A DNA stretch of 64,000 nucleotides. Source: Capitella teleta. Lineage: Eukaryota; Annelida; Polychaeta; Capitellidae. Positions 1-11,843 of the stretch are shown piece after piece. How positions within the stretch are numbered: position 1 is the first letter of the stretch; every line of letters starts with the position of its first letter. Where the stretch lies: contig KB308638.1 in NCBI GenBank assembly GCA_000328365.1, positions 128,535 through 192,534 on the forward strand, in the 5' to 3' direction. The notes under the pieces were generated by a model, which was not told where the DNA came from, did not search any database, and was given only the letters and a program-made list of their open reading frames with translations. A program made the translations under genes and the position numbers.

Positions 1-44
<44 letters not shown>

Positions 45-170
45 ATATATAACATAATATAATTTATATTATATTATATAATATAATATAATATAATATA
101 AATTAGGACATTGTGTTATATATATTATAATATAATTTATATTATAATATAACACAATGTCCTAATGTCA
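1..170. repeat. AT microsatellite and AT-rich palindrome
   Basis: The first 38 bases are a pure (AT)n run, followed by AT-rich sequence. Positions 103-165 form an inverted repeat whose outer arms begin TTAGGACATTGTGTTATA and end with its reverse complement, with one small arm-length difference nearer the loop. No coding potential is seen. Confidence 0.85.
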
Positions 171-1644
171 ACTATCTCTCCAGACTTATTTACATTCGTG
201 ATTTGTACACAAGAGTATTTGCGCCTCGTTTTCATATTCTTAGACGCAGTGGCAGTTCCGTCGTCATCTCTTGACCAGTCTCTTCTCCCTGGAGGACACT
301 CCTTGAAATGGTTCCCCATTGTCTCCCAATACTTCTGCCATTGTCGGCTTGTCCTCTTTTGCTGCTCCCGCAGCGCCACCAATTGATGTTTGATTCCTCG
401 AACCAGAGTGCGAGAACCTCAAATAAGGCATATGGACTGGCAATAAGCAATACATAATTAATAGTTAGTGAACACCAGAAGTATCCCTTTGAAATAGAAC
501 ACAGAAACCAAAAAAAAATTGTGATTGTTGGCATTTATTAAAAATCAGCTGGAATTAAGAGAGTAACCAAAATAAAACAACTGTTTTTGTTAATTAAAAA
601 CTCTTTCCAGGACCCTCCTCACATTACACTGCATTTGATAAATTCCAACATTTACATACATTTGGCAATTGGAATACTCATTGAATATGTCCCTTCGAAC
701 TAATGATTGAAGAAACTTGGAGTAGTCATCAATCAAAATGAGACATGAATGATTTTGAATTAATGGAAGCCAACAAAAATATACTCATGAAATTGCGAGC
801 AACATTGGTCTTACAACTAGGTCTCCATTTCATAGAGTTAAAAACAGATTCTGATGCCCAGTCAGTTAAGAATTATCCCATATTGTACGGCATTTCATCA
901 TCAGTAACATCAGATTCGGCCTTGGTTGAGGTACTCTCCCCAAGAGTCCATATTGAGGTAAAGAATTGGTGAGAGAAATGGACAACTTATGTGACCTCAA
1001 CAACTCCCATTTATCAAGAAATGAGACACAGAAGCATATGTAGGGACCATGAATTGGGCAATTCATGATTGGGCATAGTTAGATCTAGATCACTGCATAT
1101 GCTGAACTACCCCGTAATGTGTACTGCCAACACCTGACTCACCATGGAATATCTGCTTTCGACCTAAAAAATTAACATGCAAGTGGATGAACTTACCTGA
1201 TTCCTGCAGAAATTCCATTTTCAGTGTTCAAACAAGAACAATTTAAAATAAATTAAGTAAGTTGTATACCCGACTGCACACCCTGCTTCAACTGCATTCG
1301 ACAGCACAGCAGCGGAAGACAGCCTCACTGCTCTGGCCCAACAGACAGGTCAGCAGCAAACAGCTTTACACCCCATACTCAGCTAATAGCTCAGGCAGCA
1401 TAACAGCTAACCAGCGCCTGTACAATGTAGAACATGAAGAAATAGGTTAATCGTGGATATTTATTCACAATGCACATGCAATCAATTTTTTTTTTTCTAT
1501 TTTTCATTTTTCAAAGCATCTCAACATCTTGAATATCAACAATAAATCCAGATCAAAATATTAAAATGTAATGCATTGTTCAGAATATTGACCTGCAAAA
1601 TGGACGCAGATAGTCTATGAACTTTCAGTGTCATCAGAATCCTT
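171..1644. other. Intergenic, nothing recognised
   Basis: This stretch lies downstream of SRSF2 (minus strand). It contains only short open frames without recognisable domains, so I make no gene call. Part of 1470-1644 is probably the SRSF2 3' untranslated region. Confidence 0.5.
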
Positions 1645-2178
1645 TTAAGACCTGCTGCGACTGCGGGAACGGCTTCTGCTCTTGCTGCGAGAATCACGAC
1701 GAGGTGAGTAACTGAGTGACCGTGTTCGTCTTCTGCGGTCCCGATCCCGCGAACGAGACCTCGATCTTGACCTTGAATCATATCTGCAGAGCAAAACACA
1801 TACACAGAATGTTTTACACTAACGAGTTACGTACCTGTCGCGTCTCCGGGATCCACCACCGCCTCCCCGACCACGGCGGTGAGGGGGATCGGACGGACGT
1901 CCGTATTTCGCGCTCTGCACCCTCAGCTCTCTACCGTCCATTACAGCGCCATCCATGGATTCCATTGCGTCGTCAGCATCTCTTTTGTCGAAGAAACGAA
2001 CGAAAGCGAAGCCACGGCTCTCGTGGCTGAAGCGATCGCGAGGGATGTAAACATCGCCCACATCACCATACTTCTCGAATGCCCGCCTCAGGTCTTCGGT
2101 TGTCGTTCTGTAAGTTAAATTGTCGACCTTCAGCGAGGCCATGCCCTCAATGTTTGGTGGGGTACGACTGTGACTCAT
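1645..2178 (-). CDS. SRSF2: Serine/arginine-rich splicing factor 2 (SC35-like)
   Basis: Two coding exons, 2178-1835 and 1783-1645, are joined across a 51-nt GT-AG intron and give 160 residues. The N-terminus reads as an SRSF2-type RRM (about residues 13-91): RNP2 lies in [13 protein letters not shown]1 in SRGFAFVRF, and the family signature GDVYIPRDR is present. A Gly/Arg linker and a short RS domain follow. Family knowledge: SRSF2 binds exonic enhancers and recruits U1 and U2AF. At 160 residues it is shorter than vertebrate SRSF2 (about 221) because the RS tail is short. I chose the ATG at 2178 because its MSHSRTPP start matches the family; an in-frame upstream ATG would add 24 unrelated residues. 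A poison exon in the 3' UTR, known in vertebrates, was not seen. Confidence 0.93.
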
Positions 2179-3174
2179 GCTTGGTTTTATTCGACACAAA
2201 TTCTGAGTAAAACACGCGAAGAGATGGTTTTCAATCGGAATAAAATACACAACGCAGCCAAACCGGAAGTCTGAAAATATCTATTTTAGATACACTGAAC
2301 TGCATAAGAGAATGGTGGCTGGAGTATCATTGTCAGTCAAAATAAGATCAAATTTTCATTATAAGCATCGAGGCCAGACTATGAAGCAACTAACAGCTCG
2401 TCGAAAAAATCGTGGGATTTCACCTCGAGGAGCAAAGAACTTAACCTCCCTCAAATTGGGATTTTTAGGATATATTCCAATAATTTCCACACATCGATCG
2501 CCATTTTTGGAGTATCAGAACACGCAGAAAAAGAGACCGCCATTCCCAATATATTTCAAATGAACAAGCATAAAGAGTGGGCCAAAAGTAGTCAATCGAC
2601 TCTAGGTCGAAAAAAAAAAAAGTCTAAATTTTAACTAAAATGTATTAATTATTCCATAAAATAACTACCTGGTATGGATTGACTATGTTATTCTGCACCC
2701 ATTTATGCACACACACACAAAAAAGCAAATAAAAAGTCAATTTTGAATGAGGGAGGAACCTTTAAATGCGATTGGTGAGTGATCACGAAGAGAGCAAAAT
2801 CAGATGAGCCCATGAACAAGCATTAAGGAATGTTATCTCTTGTATGACGCTTCAATACAAACTCTGTTTTGTTTTGATTTTAGAAGATAAACATTAGTGC
2901 TACTGTCACAACAATAGCACTCAAACATTCATCAAACTTTCACAAGTAAAGTCGTGAAGTACCTGTAAACAGTTGGGTTAGCAATCACAGGAGGTGAGAA
3001 GCTTTAGAGATCGAATTAGAAATAATGATCAAGCAAACATATGATTGCACAACTACCTTATTCGTGATTAAGATGGCTCATGGCTCACTTTGTAAATTTT
3101 GATAAATGTTAAACTCATTTGCTTGGATAAAATCTAATGCTTTAAAATTATGTTGCTACATATTTGGTGATGTG
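2179..3174. other. Intergenic, SRSF2 promoter side
   Basis: The sequence holds the upstream side of SRSF2 and AT-rich DNA. An open frame at 2312-2563 has no recognisable domain and looks like chance. No promoter element could be identified with confidence. Confidence 0.5.
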
Positions 3175-3275
3175 AGTTTTTAGCCCAGGGGGGAAATCCT
3201 GCCATAAATGTTCTCACATGCTTAACACCCAGCAACAGATTTTAGTTGTTATATAATTACTTCTTTCTTTCTATG
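3175..3275 (+). mobile_element. LINE 3' tail fragment
   Basis: About 100 bp match, in opposite orientation, the 3'-terminal segment at 40241-40385. Shared features are an opening AGGGGG..CCTGCCATA, then CACCCAGC, then TTTTAGTTGTTATATAATTAC and a TTCTTTC run. The other copy ends in the TATT-type tail typical of non-LTR elements, which identifies both as 3' fragments of one LINE family. Confidence 0.6.
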
Positions 3276-3479
3276 TAATATTTGCTGTTCGTGAAGCAAG
3301 ACATCAGCTTTAACTGTTCTCCTGTATTTTTTTGTGCTTTACCAGATAATTCTGAATGCTGGAAAATAATTTGAGCACCATCCGATTCAGAACAGAACAC
3401 CGATTCCAGCCATCCATTTTTTTTTTTTTTTTTTTTCAATTCTTTCCTCCATTTCTGGAGTTCCGGAAAAAATCCTCAT

Positions 3480-5165
3480 GAGTGACTGTCAGTTTCACTC
3501 AGCTGAAATCGGTGTGCTTGTTTTTGGGCTCTCTTATTCTTAGCAGAAGGGAATTCCCCATCCTGGGTCGATTACATCGGTCACTTTCAACCTTTTGACC
3601 TGGTGGTTACCGTCCGGCGGTTATAAACATCAGAAACTTTTGCCTGCTGTGTGTTTATAAACATTAAATTTTGTGCATGCGTATGTGTATTGACAATGGC
3701 AAAACTGACTCTTGCTGCAGTGGAATCACTCATTGCCAATTAAACTGCGATTTTTTTAAATGAAATTAAGAGCCTCCGTGAAGAGGTATCCTCTTTACGT
3801 TCTGAACTTGCTGCTGTTAATGCAACCAAAGCAACCCAAGACTGTGTCTCACAACTAACTGGCAATGTCCCAGGCTCTGATTCAGCATCTCAAGGCAACA
3901 GTAATTGTCACCCATCATTTAGTGAGGTTGTCTCTGCCTCTGTGAAAACTGCCGTGCGTGATGAAAAGTCAAAAAGCGAAGTTGTTATTATGCAGTTCCC
4001 AGAAAAGAAGAATGACAACAAAGACTTGAGTGCTCTCTGCTCAAAGATATGCATCTCTGTCCATCCAACTGCTGTCATACACCTAGGGAAAAATGCAGCT
4101 AAGTTACTTAAACCAACAAAAGTGACTTTCAGTTCCCCATTCGATGCTAGGACCTTCATGACAAGAGTGGGTGAATACAAGAACATTGATGATGATGATG
4201 TTAAGGGTATTCGCTGCAGACCATGTCACAGTCCCAAGAACTAAGCGTGTCACGTTGCACTAAGTGCACAGGTTCTTACCATTACTGGGTCACACTCTCT
4301 TGTTTCTTTTAATTATCATCTCGATGGAAATGTTTTAGAACGAGTTTGTGAATTCAGAGACCTTGGTTTTGTTTTTAATAAGAATCTGTCTTTTACCCCT
4401 CATATTGATTGTATTGTTTTAAAAGCTAATCGTGTGTCTGGCATTATTAAGAGAACCGTTGGTTATAGTGCCCCTCAATATGTAAAGCTAAGACTTTTTA
4501 CTACACTTGTTCGACCTATTTTAGAGAACTGTTCACAGGTTTAGTCACCTTCTTAAAAAAAAGATACTTATGTTATAGAGTCCACTCAGAGGTCAATGAC
4601 CAAGTATGTCTTGAATATTTTTACTGGTGAGATGTCCTATTGTCATCGTCTGCAGGCTTTACATAATTTACCTTTGTCTTATTGTAGAGAAGTGGCGGAT
4701 CTAATGATTGTTTTACTGATGAAGTAAGCATTTTAAATAATACACGCACTCTTCACTCATCGAACACCGGCCTCCTTTTACAAAATCGTAATGTCAGAAC
4801 CAAGACTTTTAAAGCATCTTTTTTTAATCGCATCTGTCATTTATGGAATATTTTACCTGCTCTTATTACAGTTTCGCCAAATGCTTCCATTTTAAAGATC
4901 GTTTGATTGTTTTTCATTTTTCCAAACTTGAGTCGTTTTATGATATTTTTAATTCTTGCACTATTACTTCTATTTGTCGTTGCACAGAGTCTTATCATGT
5001 TACTTGATCTTCGTTATTTTATTTTGTCTTCTTATTTTATTTATGTCATGTATTGATAATTTATAGGCTGTGCCTTTTTATCAATCATATTTGGTTTTTA
5101 TGCCGTTAATTTCAATAGATAAAAAAAATATATATTGCTTGTATATGCAAAATAAATATTATTAT
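3480..5165 (+). mobile_element. Degenerate LINE (non-LTR retrotransposon), ORF1 plus 3' end of ORF2
   Basis: From the ATG at 3696 an ORF1-like product starts MAKLTLAAVESL. It has an early in-frame TAA (about 3740), then a coiled-coil stretch with repeated Leu and Glu, and a conserved globular block (3942-4244). From about 4260 the frames read as the C-terminal part of a jockey/CR1-type reverse transcriptase: a FRDLGFVFNKNLSF-like block, LRLFTTLVRPILENCS, and the thumb-like QRSMTKYVLNIF block, broken by stops and frameshifts. The 3' end is TATGCAAAATAAATATTATT, a typical LINE tail. Most of ORF2, including the endonuclease and catalytic RT, is missing, so this copy is internally deleted and dead. 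Confidence 0.8.
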
Positions 5166-6584
5166 TCAAGAGCTAGCAATACCATGATACATGTTAAGCA
5201 TATTGAGGATCTACACAACAATACAAATAAATACTCCATGTAAAAAAAAATTGCATTTGAAAAGTGTAAATGGCGCTCCAAACATTATCACGGAAAAGTT
5301 GCCATTTAACGAGCGTGTCATCAGTGGTAGAATCTGCTTGCAAATTTCTATCTTTCCCAGCATGAGGGAGCTAACTTTTGATCACAAACAGGGTTTTTCG
5401 GTGGAAGCACGAAGTAGATAAAAGAAAAATCCGTATATAGTGGGAGAAGCCTCTTATCATGTATTTCAAGCCTTTTACCGGGTTATTTTATAGCAAATAT
5501 TCCCAGAAATATCGCATTAATAAGGTCACCTCACAGTCCACATTCGTTGCTCAGCACTAAGCAGCTCAAAGCTGTGAAAAAAACTTGTTTTCGCCAAATC
5601 AAATCAAACCATTTTAAATATGTCACTACGTTCACTACGTTATATGTTACTACGTTCTATATAATTATATCAGACACAACCTTTCTTTTTCGTCAGAAGA
5701 AAACTAAACAGTGTCCTTGGAATAGCAAATTATTCAACACATTTAGATGATCTCCACGTATTTGAATATATTGTTGCTGCCTCTGATGCTGCATGCCTCA
5801 CCCTGACTCTCTTCTTCGAGCCAGCTTTGATTGCCAACACTGTCACTTCTCTGAGTTGTCTCTCCTTCGTTATTTCTAACACTAGGCTCAAATTTGTGTG
5901 TTTAGATTACCAGAAGATCGGCTCCACTGTATCCGTGTTCATCCCCACTCTCATTTTCGATATTTGCATCCATATATGACCCAATGTAGAGTGGACTGTT
6001 GTAGCGCAGATCTCTCAGCATGCAAAAACCTATACTGTCGCTGTGAGAGAGTACTTCGCGTACCACCCGTGACGTCATGATGAGCTAATGAATATTTATA
6101 TGGTCGCATTTGGACGTCGTTTACGCTGCGTCGCGTAAACGCAAAGATGTTGGAATAACGGGATTCAAAATCTGGGGCATTTTGTAATAAGTTTTTGGTA
6201 AAAAGTAGGAAAGAAATGATGGTGATGGCTGTTTAAAAGAAGGCAAAGCATTGTTAAACGTGCATGACGAAACCTGCCCAATGTTCCCAGATAGCATTCA
6301 AGTGTCATTGTGATACCTATTTCGTGGCACAATTTCCCACATAAGTGAAATAAAAAGCCGCAACAATTGTACAATAATGCCCATCACATAGCCATCACTT
6401 TAAACAACAAAAATAGATTGCAGATGTGAATACAGATGTGGCAAAAAACGATACAAGTGTGGCAGTTTATTTAGCGGATTAACCAAAACGGTCGGCGGTA
6501 TCAAAAGTGAATAGGCACAAACGGACACATATGTGGCACAAATGGGCACATATGTGGCGATTTTTCAACTGTTTACATAAGGGA
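5166..6584. other. Intergenic, nothing recognised
   Basis: AT-rich sequence with short open frames at 5191-5421, 5547-5750 and 5898-6080 that show no domain. A perfect CRE octamer TGACGTCA lies at 6070-6077. A short perfect hairpin (GTTTACGC, 6-nt loop, GCGTAAAC) lies at about 6118-6139. There is no gene to attach these to. Confidence 0.4.
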
Positions 6585-6715
6585 TTAAAGGGATGGGGAA
6601 CTGAATTTTAAGTTATGTTCTATTGACCCATAGCACCAATTGATAGCATTCCGTGCCAAAAACACCATGCCTGGATGCATGTGTAAGGAAATAATGCATT
6701 CCGAATATCGGAAGG
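6585..6715 (+). mobile_element. Truncated copy of the 703-bp TTAA MITE
   Basis: Starts with TTAAAGGGATGGGGAAC and follows the 5' part of the element at 9095-9797 for about 130 bp, through the ATAATGCATTCCGAATATCGG block, then diverges. This is one terminus only. Confidence 0.8.
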
Positions 6716-8877
6716 TAAAAGTATCTCATAAAATCAACGCTGTTAAGCTAACGGATGAGACACAAACTTTGAGACACAACGCAGAGTTAAAGCAAATGGA
6801 TTATCTAATAATTGAATAATCAACAATCTCAATTCGACAAAGATTCAGGATCCAATAATTAAGAAGAGCTATCAAAACGAGATTTCTTATATTACCACTG
6901 GAGCAATTACAGTGGAATCTGTGGTATATCGAGCTGCAATATTATGGCATCTGAACATCCTGAACATTGAGCAATCGGCTCTTAAGCCATAACAAATAGA
7001 ACCCTCCCCCTAAATTTAGGCGTTGGTATAATCGTGCAAAGCTGATCATTTAAGTGTGAGAATGAATCGAATACGATTGATAACTGATGAGCAAAATCAT
7101 AATTCACACAATATATCTCTTTGAAGTCATAACAATGAGCGCACCTCAACTTCTCAGTTTCATGCACGGCATTATTTGCCCAATCTACCCTGATAATTGA
7201 ATATTATCAAAAGCTTAATATAGTATGATGCATGTGAGCCGCTCATAGATCGCACATCGAAGCATATACATGTATATGCATGCCTACACAATAGCATGCG
7301 TGCATCATACATATACATCTGTACACGAAAGCGTGCATGCGTACACAAGGAAGAAGGCGACTCAGTCAGGTGCTTTGTGCGCTGTGTATTCAACTTTTAA
7401 GTGTCCCGCTGCGTCTGTTTGCTGTTCAGTTGATTAAACCTACTTTATTACGCCTCTCAACTTTCTTAAGAACTACGAATTGCGTGACAACTAATTAATT
7501 TGGACATCAGAGGGATTACGAAATCAGATAAAAGAACAAAGCTTGCCGGTTCATAAATTGGCTCAAGATAGAGTAATTACGGGTGAATTTAGAATAATTA
7601 CATAATCGACAATTGCGCGCACTATCAGCAACAGGCGCCAACCGCGTGTTGCTGCCTCGTGGGCTCTTAACTTCCTACTGGGTCTATTCAAATATTAAAT
7701 TTGATGATATTAGTGGACAATTGATTGAGATCAATCCAGATCCAGGATCAGAGTAGTAAGTAACAGAACTAGTTATCTTCTGAAGTGGTGGCAAATCTGC
7801 ATGCAGATAACAATTCATAATCCTCCAGGGAGTGCACTACTGCCTATATTTTAAGTTATTTATATATTAAAACTTCATGTATGCATACAGCATTATTACC
7901 TTTCTTGTGACGACAATTTTTACGTTTCTTGTTAACCGTTGCAGGCACTAATATAATATTTTCAGTATCAGAGTGTCTATTTATTCATTCATGCATACAG
8001 CATTAATATAAATATTTAGGTATAACGTGCAGGATGAAGACCCTTGGGATTTACTTGGGATAAGATAATAAGGAAATCCTGGTCCCGGGCGTGAATATTT
8101 TTTTATGCGTACGTTTGGGCAGCATGAAAATGTTCGACCAATCAGCAGGCTCATCAATATTCATGAATACAAAATATGGCAGGTGTTTGCATCTGTCGAG
8201 CATGTTTTCTAGGTGGTAACGAATAGGGGGAATCGTGGTCTCGGCTTCTGTTCTGGCCTGGGGCTCGTTTAACCCGAATGGGTTGAATGGAGCCGTAAAA
8301 TCCAATTATGCTTCATGTTGTGGAAACCTGGTTATGAAATGACAGTTAGGCTACATGCATATGTACCTTTACTTAATAAGCATGCATTTCAGAATCCCTC
8401 TCACAGATGCCAAAAGAGTCAACTCCCATGCTATCAGAACTTGGAATGTTAACGGTGCAATCAGCAGACCAGCCCAAACAGTTTGGTAAGCAGTTTTATG
8501 CATCATTTTCAACGTGATATTATGTTTTTTTTCTTTTTTTTTTTCTCTTCTTCTTTTCTCCTAGAAATACTAGTGGCATTAATGATTGAGCTCAAAGAGA
8601 GGATTGAGTCATGTGATGGCTAGCATATCTTAGTTAACTGCTATTAGCTCCCTGTGAGCTCGCTGATGGTTGGCGCGTGATAGCTAAACATTAATACTTT
8701 AAGAGCTATCTGCGAGACAAGCGCTGGCTAACGCTGGATAGCTAAAATTATTTAGCCAGACGCTGGGCATCTCAGATCTAATACTGATAGCCATCACTTT
8801 TTAGTCTGGTGTGATATATGAGATGGGTCGTGTGATATCGCTTCGAGACTGGGTTGTCACTTAAATTTTGTGCTTGC
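6716..8877. other. Intergenic, nothing recognised
   Basis: No gene or complete repeat could be identified. Sequence around 7240-7350 is rich in CATGTATATGCATGC-like words and short inverted repeats. An open frame at 8051-8305 on the minus strand has no recognisable domain. Confidence 0.4.
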
Positions 8878-8881
8878 TTAA

Positions 8882-9951
8882 AGAGGACCTCTGGTTGTTT
8901 TGAACTAGTAACGGATGACAGAGAATACATCCCAAAAGACAAATATGCTTTTTGACTGACATATTTTTAAACAACACGTTTGCTGTGGGCTAATTCCTAG
9001 ATACATCAAATTTGAGAGGTTTAAAATCTTGCTTTCTTCTCGCATTTGATTTCATACCATCGTGACGGCATAAAAGTAATTCTTCTATTGTTAAAGGGAT
9101 GGGGAACTAAATTTTAAGTGATGTTCTATTGACTCATAGCACCAATTGATAGCATTCCGTGCCAAGAACACCCTGCCTGGATGCAAGCGTAAGGAAATAA
9201 TGCATTCCGAATATCGGGGTTAGCATTGCGCCTATGGGAGAATGGCTTCCATTGCGAAGTATAGGAGGCAAACATCAGCTGATGGCTTGGTTTGGCTGAT
9301 GGCTGATTGGTTCCGTTCCCCTCGTGAAGCTATCGATTTCAGCCAATCAGAGCAGATCATCTTCGCCATAAAAGGACCTCTCTGTTGTTTACGAAACGAA
9401 AGCGCATGCGTGGTGCATTCTGGCTGACCTTTTTACTGTTTCAGGATGAGAAACATGGTAGGTGTCCTAGAAAATCGCTTGTTAAAATAAGAAAAATAGC
9501 GAAAAATATTTTTTTTTCCGCCTGACTGGTGGCAAAATGATTATTCTATCTATTTCCGAAAAGAAAGCAAAAAAATATCCAGGGGTTTAGTCGCAGGACA
9601 CGCTGATATGACGAGGCCCATTGTAAAAGATGGGGAACTCTGTGTTTCATCACAGCTCAAGACGTCACGCCTAGTTAGCAATATATCTCCCGCGAAATTG
9701 TTAGCGATGATATTTCTTGTGTGGGCCAGGCATAGGAATCATTTTTGGTGCATCAAATAACGACTCAAAGTCAATTTTTAACAAGTTCTACCTCCCTTTA
9801 ACAATGGGAGCCGTCGAGTGAGCAGATCTTTCAGCAGTTCTCATAAAAGAAATCTCACACTCTTCTGGTTTCAAGCTATTCTGCCTGAGCAGGAATTTCG
9901 TATTTTAATTTGACCAAATTTTTCAAAAAAAACGGTCTCTCGTCACTCAAT
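8882..9951 (+). mobile_element. Older TTAA-flanked MITE, split by a younger MITE and cut short at a GA repeat
   Basis: Positions 8882-9090 and 9802-9951 are the two halves of a repeat seen uninterrupted, in opposite orientation, inside HELZ intron 14 (21063-21503). The first end is TTAA then AGAGGACCTCTGGTTGTTTTGA. The far end is lost where the copy meets the (GA)n tract near 9955. The younger element at 9095-9797 sits at a TTAA within it. Confidence 0.8.
9095..9797 (+). mobile_element. Non-autonomous DNA transposon (MITE), 703 bp, TTAA target duplication
   Basis: Flanked by TTAA at 9091-9094 and 9798-9801. The ends are imperfect inverted repeats, AGGGATGGGGAAC and GTTCTACCTCCCT. A near full-length second copy of 704 bp lies at 40789-41492 in inverse orientation, also TTAA-flanked, and a truncated one at 6585-6715. 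TTAA duplication is the hallmark of piggyBac-like transposition, though no transposase is present and the TIR is not the classical piggyBac one. Confidence 0.85.

Positions 9952-9954
<3 letters not shown>

Positions 9955-9990
<36 letters not shown>
9955..9990 (+). repeat. (GA)n microsatellite
   Basis: A pure GA dinucleotide run at the broken edge of the older MITE. Confidence 0.95.
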
Positions 9991-9991
<1 letters not shown>

Positions 9992-10310
9992 ATTTATTGC
10001 AATGCAAATAATCGAAAAACAGATAACAAATACAAAGAAATTGTTAAAGTGCATTGCAATCAGGATCTGGTGCAACGAATAGCACATTTGATCCTGATCT
10101 ATATACAAAATAAATTATTTAAACGCAGGTGCAAAACGTGAGGCAAGAAACAAAATAAAAAATAAAAATTAAAGGAACGAAGGAAGAAATAATAAAAAAA
10201 AAACAAGAAAGCAAGAAAATCTGATAATAATGAATATATATACATATACACATATATAAGCACATACACATACATACACATATACATGCACATACACACA
10301 CATACATATA
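9991..10310. repeat. A-rich stretch and CA/TA microsatellite
   Basis: AT-rich sequence passes into an irregular (CATA)n/(CA)n microsatellite from about 10240. The microsatellite is split by the pogo-like element and resumes at 11202. Confidence 0.7.
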
Positions 10311-11201
10311 CAGTAAAAGCTCATTACAACGACACTCATTACACTGACAAATTTACTTATCGACAGCTTTTTGGTCAAAACCAATCTTCCACAATGTTAA
10401 AAGCCCGATACACTGACAAAATTCACTGTTCCGACACTGACAGGCAAAACGCGAAACAAATCTGCCTTTAACATTGAAATCTAGCTCATTACAATGACAG
10501 GCCGTCGCCTTGAGGTCGCTCATGTTTAATGACACGCGACTGTCTCCGATGTTCACTGACCCACGACGGACGACTCACATTAATTATAGTTCTGATGTTG
10601 TCGGCATGTTATTGTTGTAATGTTTGCCTAACCCTTGGTAAAAATATCAAAGATTTAATTCAATGGTTTGTTGGTAAACTGCTCAGACGAATGGATTAAA
10701 GCTATGAACGCCGACACTGAACACAGAGAGTGAAATGCAGATCTCCCGCTCAATTAAAGCAACGGATAGGTAGCGGTCGCCTTTGTCGGCTTTCAAAGCG
10801 TTATTGTTTGTTTTGATTACAAAAGATAAAGTTCTTTAATCATTGCCGATTATCGGAAAAATACTCTATGAATATTCAATGAAATCCGGCGACAGAGTGA
10901 GCGCTCGAGGTGTGAATTCACAGCTTTTGCTTATGAAAGAATAATGTTTGATTCCTTCAAGAAATAAATATGAAAGGCCTAAACTATCCTTCAAATCCAT
11001 AAAATTGTTCTTCCTTGTAACAACACAGTATGCATGCTAGGTAACACTACATACAGTAAACCAATAGGCATTATGGAGTGACCATCATGAGTTCATGACG
11101 GTCAGTCGGTGCTTTATGGGCCAAATTCACTACACTGACAAATTCATTAAAACGACCGATTTGCCTGAAACCAAACATGTCGTTGTAACGAGCTTTTGCT
11201 G
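10311..11201 (+). mobile_element. Pogo/Tigger-like non-autonomous DNA transposon, 891 bp
   Basis: Ends are CAGTAAAAGCTC(A)TTACAACGACA and its near reverse complement TGTCGTTGTAACGAGCTTTTGCTG, about 24 bp with one mismatch, flanked on both sides by TA. The CAGT start with a GACA-rich subterminal region and TA duplication is the pogo/Tigger pattern of the Tc1/mariner superfamily (family knowledge). No transposase frame remains. It inserted into a CA/TA microsatellite, which continues on both sides. Confidence 0.85.
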
Positions 11202-11345
11202 TATATACACACACATATATACATACACACATATATATATACATACACATACACACATATACATATACATACATACATATACATACATACACACACATAT
11301 ATATAATTATATAACATTATATGTGAAAAAAAAAAAAAAAAAAAA
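11202..11345 (+). repeat. CA/TA microsatellite and poly-A run
   Basis: Irregular (CATA)n/(TA)n repeat, then an A-run of about 20 ending near 11345. It is the right-hand continuation of the microsatellite at 10240-10310. Confidence 0.9.
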
Positions 11346-11843
11346 GAACAGTTCCCTTTTCAAGCATACAAGCAAAGATTATCATTCATGTTAAATTATT
11401 GAATGTGAGTTATGATTAATTTTTAAATTTATTTTTAAATATATTGGTTGAAGTGGTTAGATCAAATAGATTGTAATTTTGATTGAAGAGTTTAGGGCCT
11501 AAATAGGAAATTGAACGTCTTGATACAGTTAGTCTAAAGAAAGGAACAATGAGTGGTGGTCTTCTTCTAATATTATAGGCGGAATTTTGAGTGAAAGAAA
11601 ACATAGAATTGAAGACAGAGGGGAGCATATTTCGAAAAAACTTAAACATAAATAACATAACATGATAATTATATGTTTGTTTGACAGTAAAAATATGGGA
11701 GGACAGAAATAGATCAGTGGTATGTTCTCTATAATTTGATAATGTCATTATTCTTATAATTATTTTTTGCAAAAGAAATAAAGGTTTTAAGTGAGTTTGG
11801 GCTGCGCCGCCCCAAACCTTGATACAGTAGATAATGTGCGGGA

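Noticed and set aside
170-534. Overlapping minus-strand frames of 63-100 codons, briefly considered as the leader of a retroelement
   Set aside because: No conserved domain, repeat end or second copy in the window supports any identity, and the frames overlap one another in different phases.
2312-2563. 83-codon plus-strand frame upstream of SRSF2
   Set aside because: No domain, no splice context and composition typical of chance frames.
9242-9427. A 61-codon frame conserved between the two 703-bp MITE copies (also 41160-41345)
   Set aside because: Seven amino-acid differences over 61 codons with no sign of synonymous bias; it is conserved only because the copies are recent.
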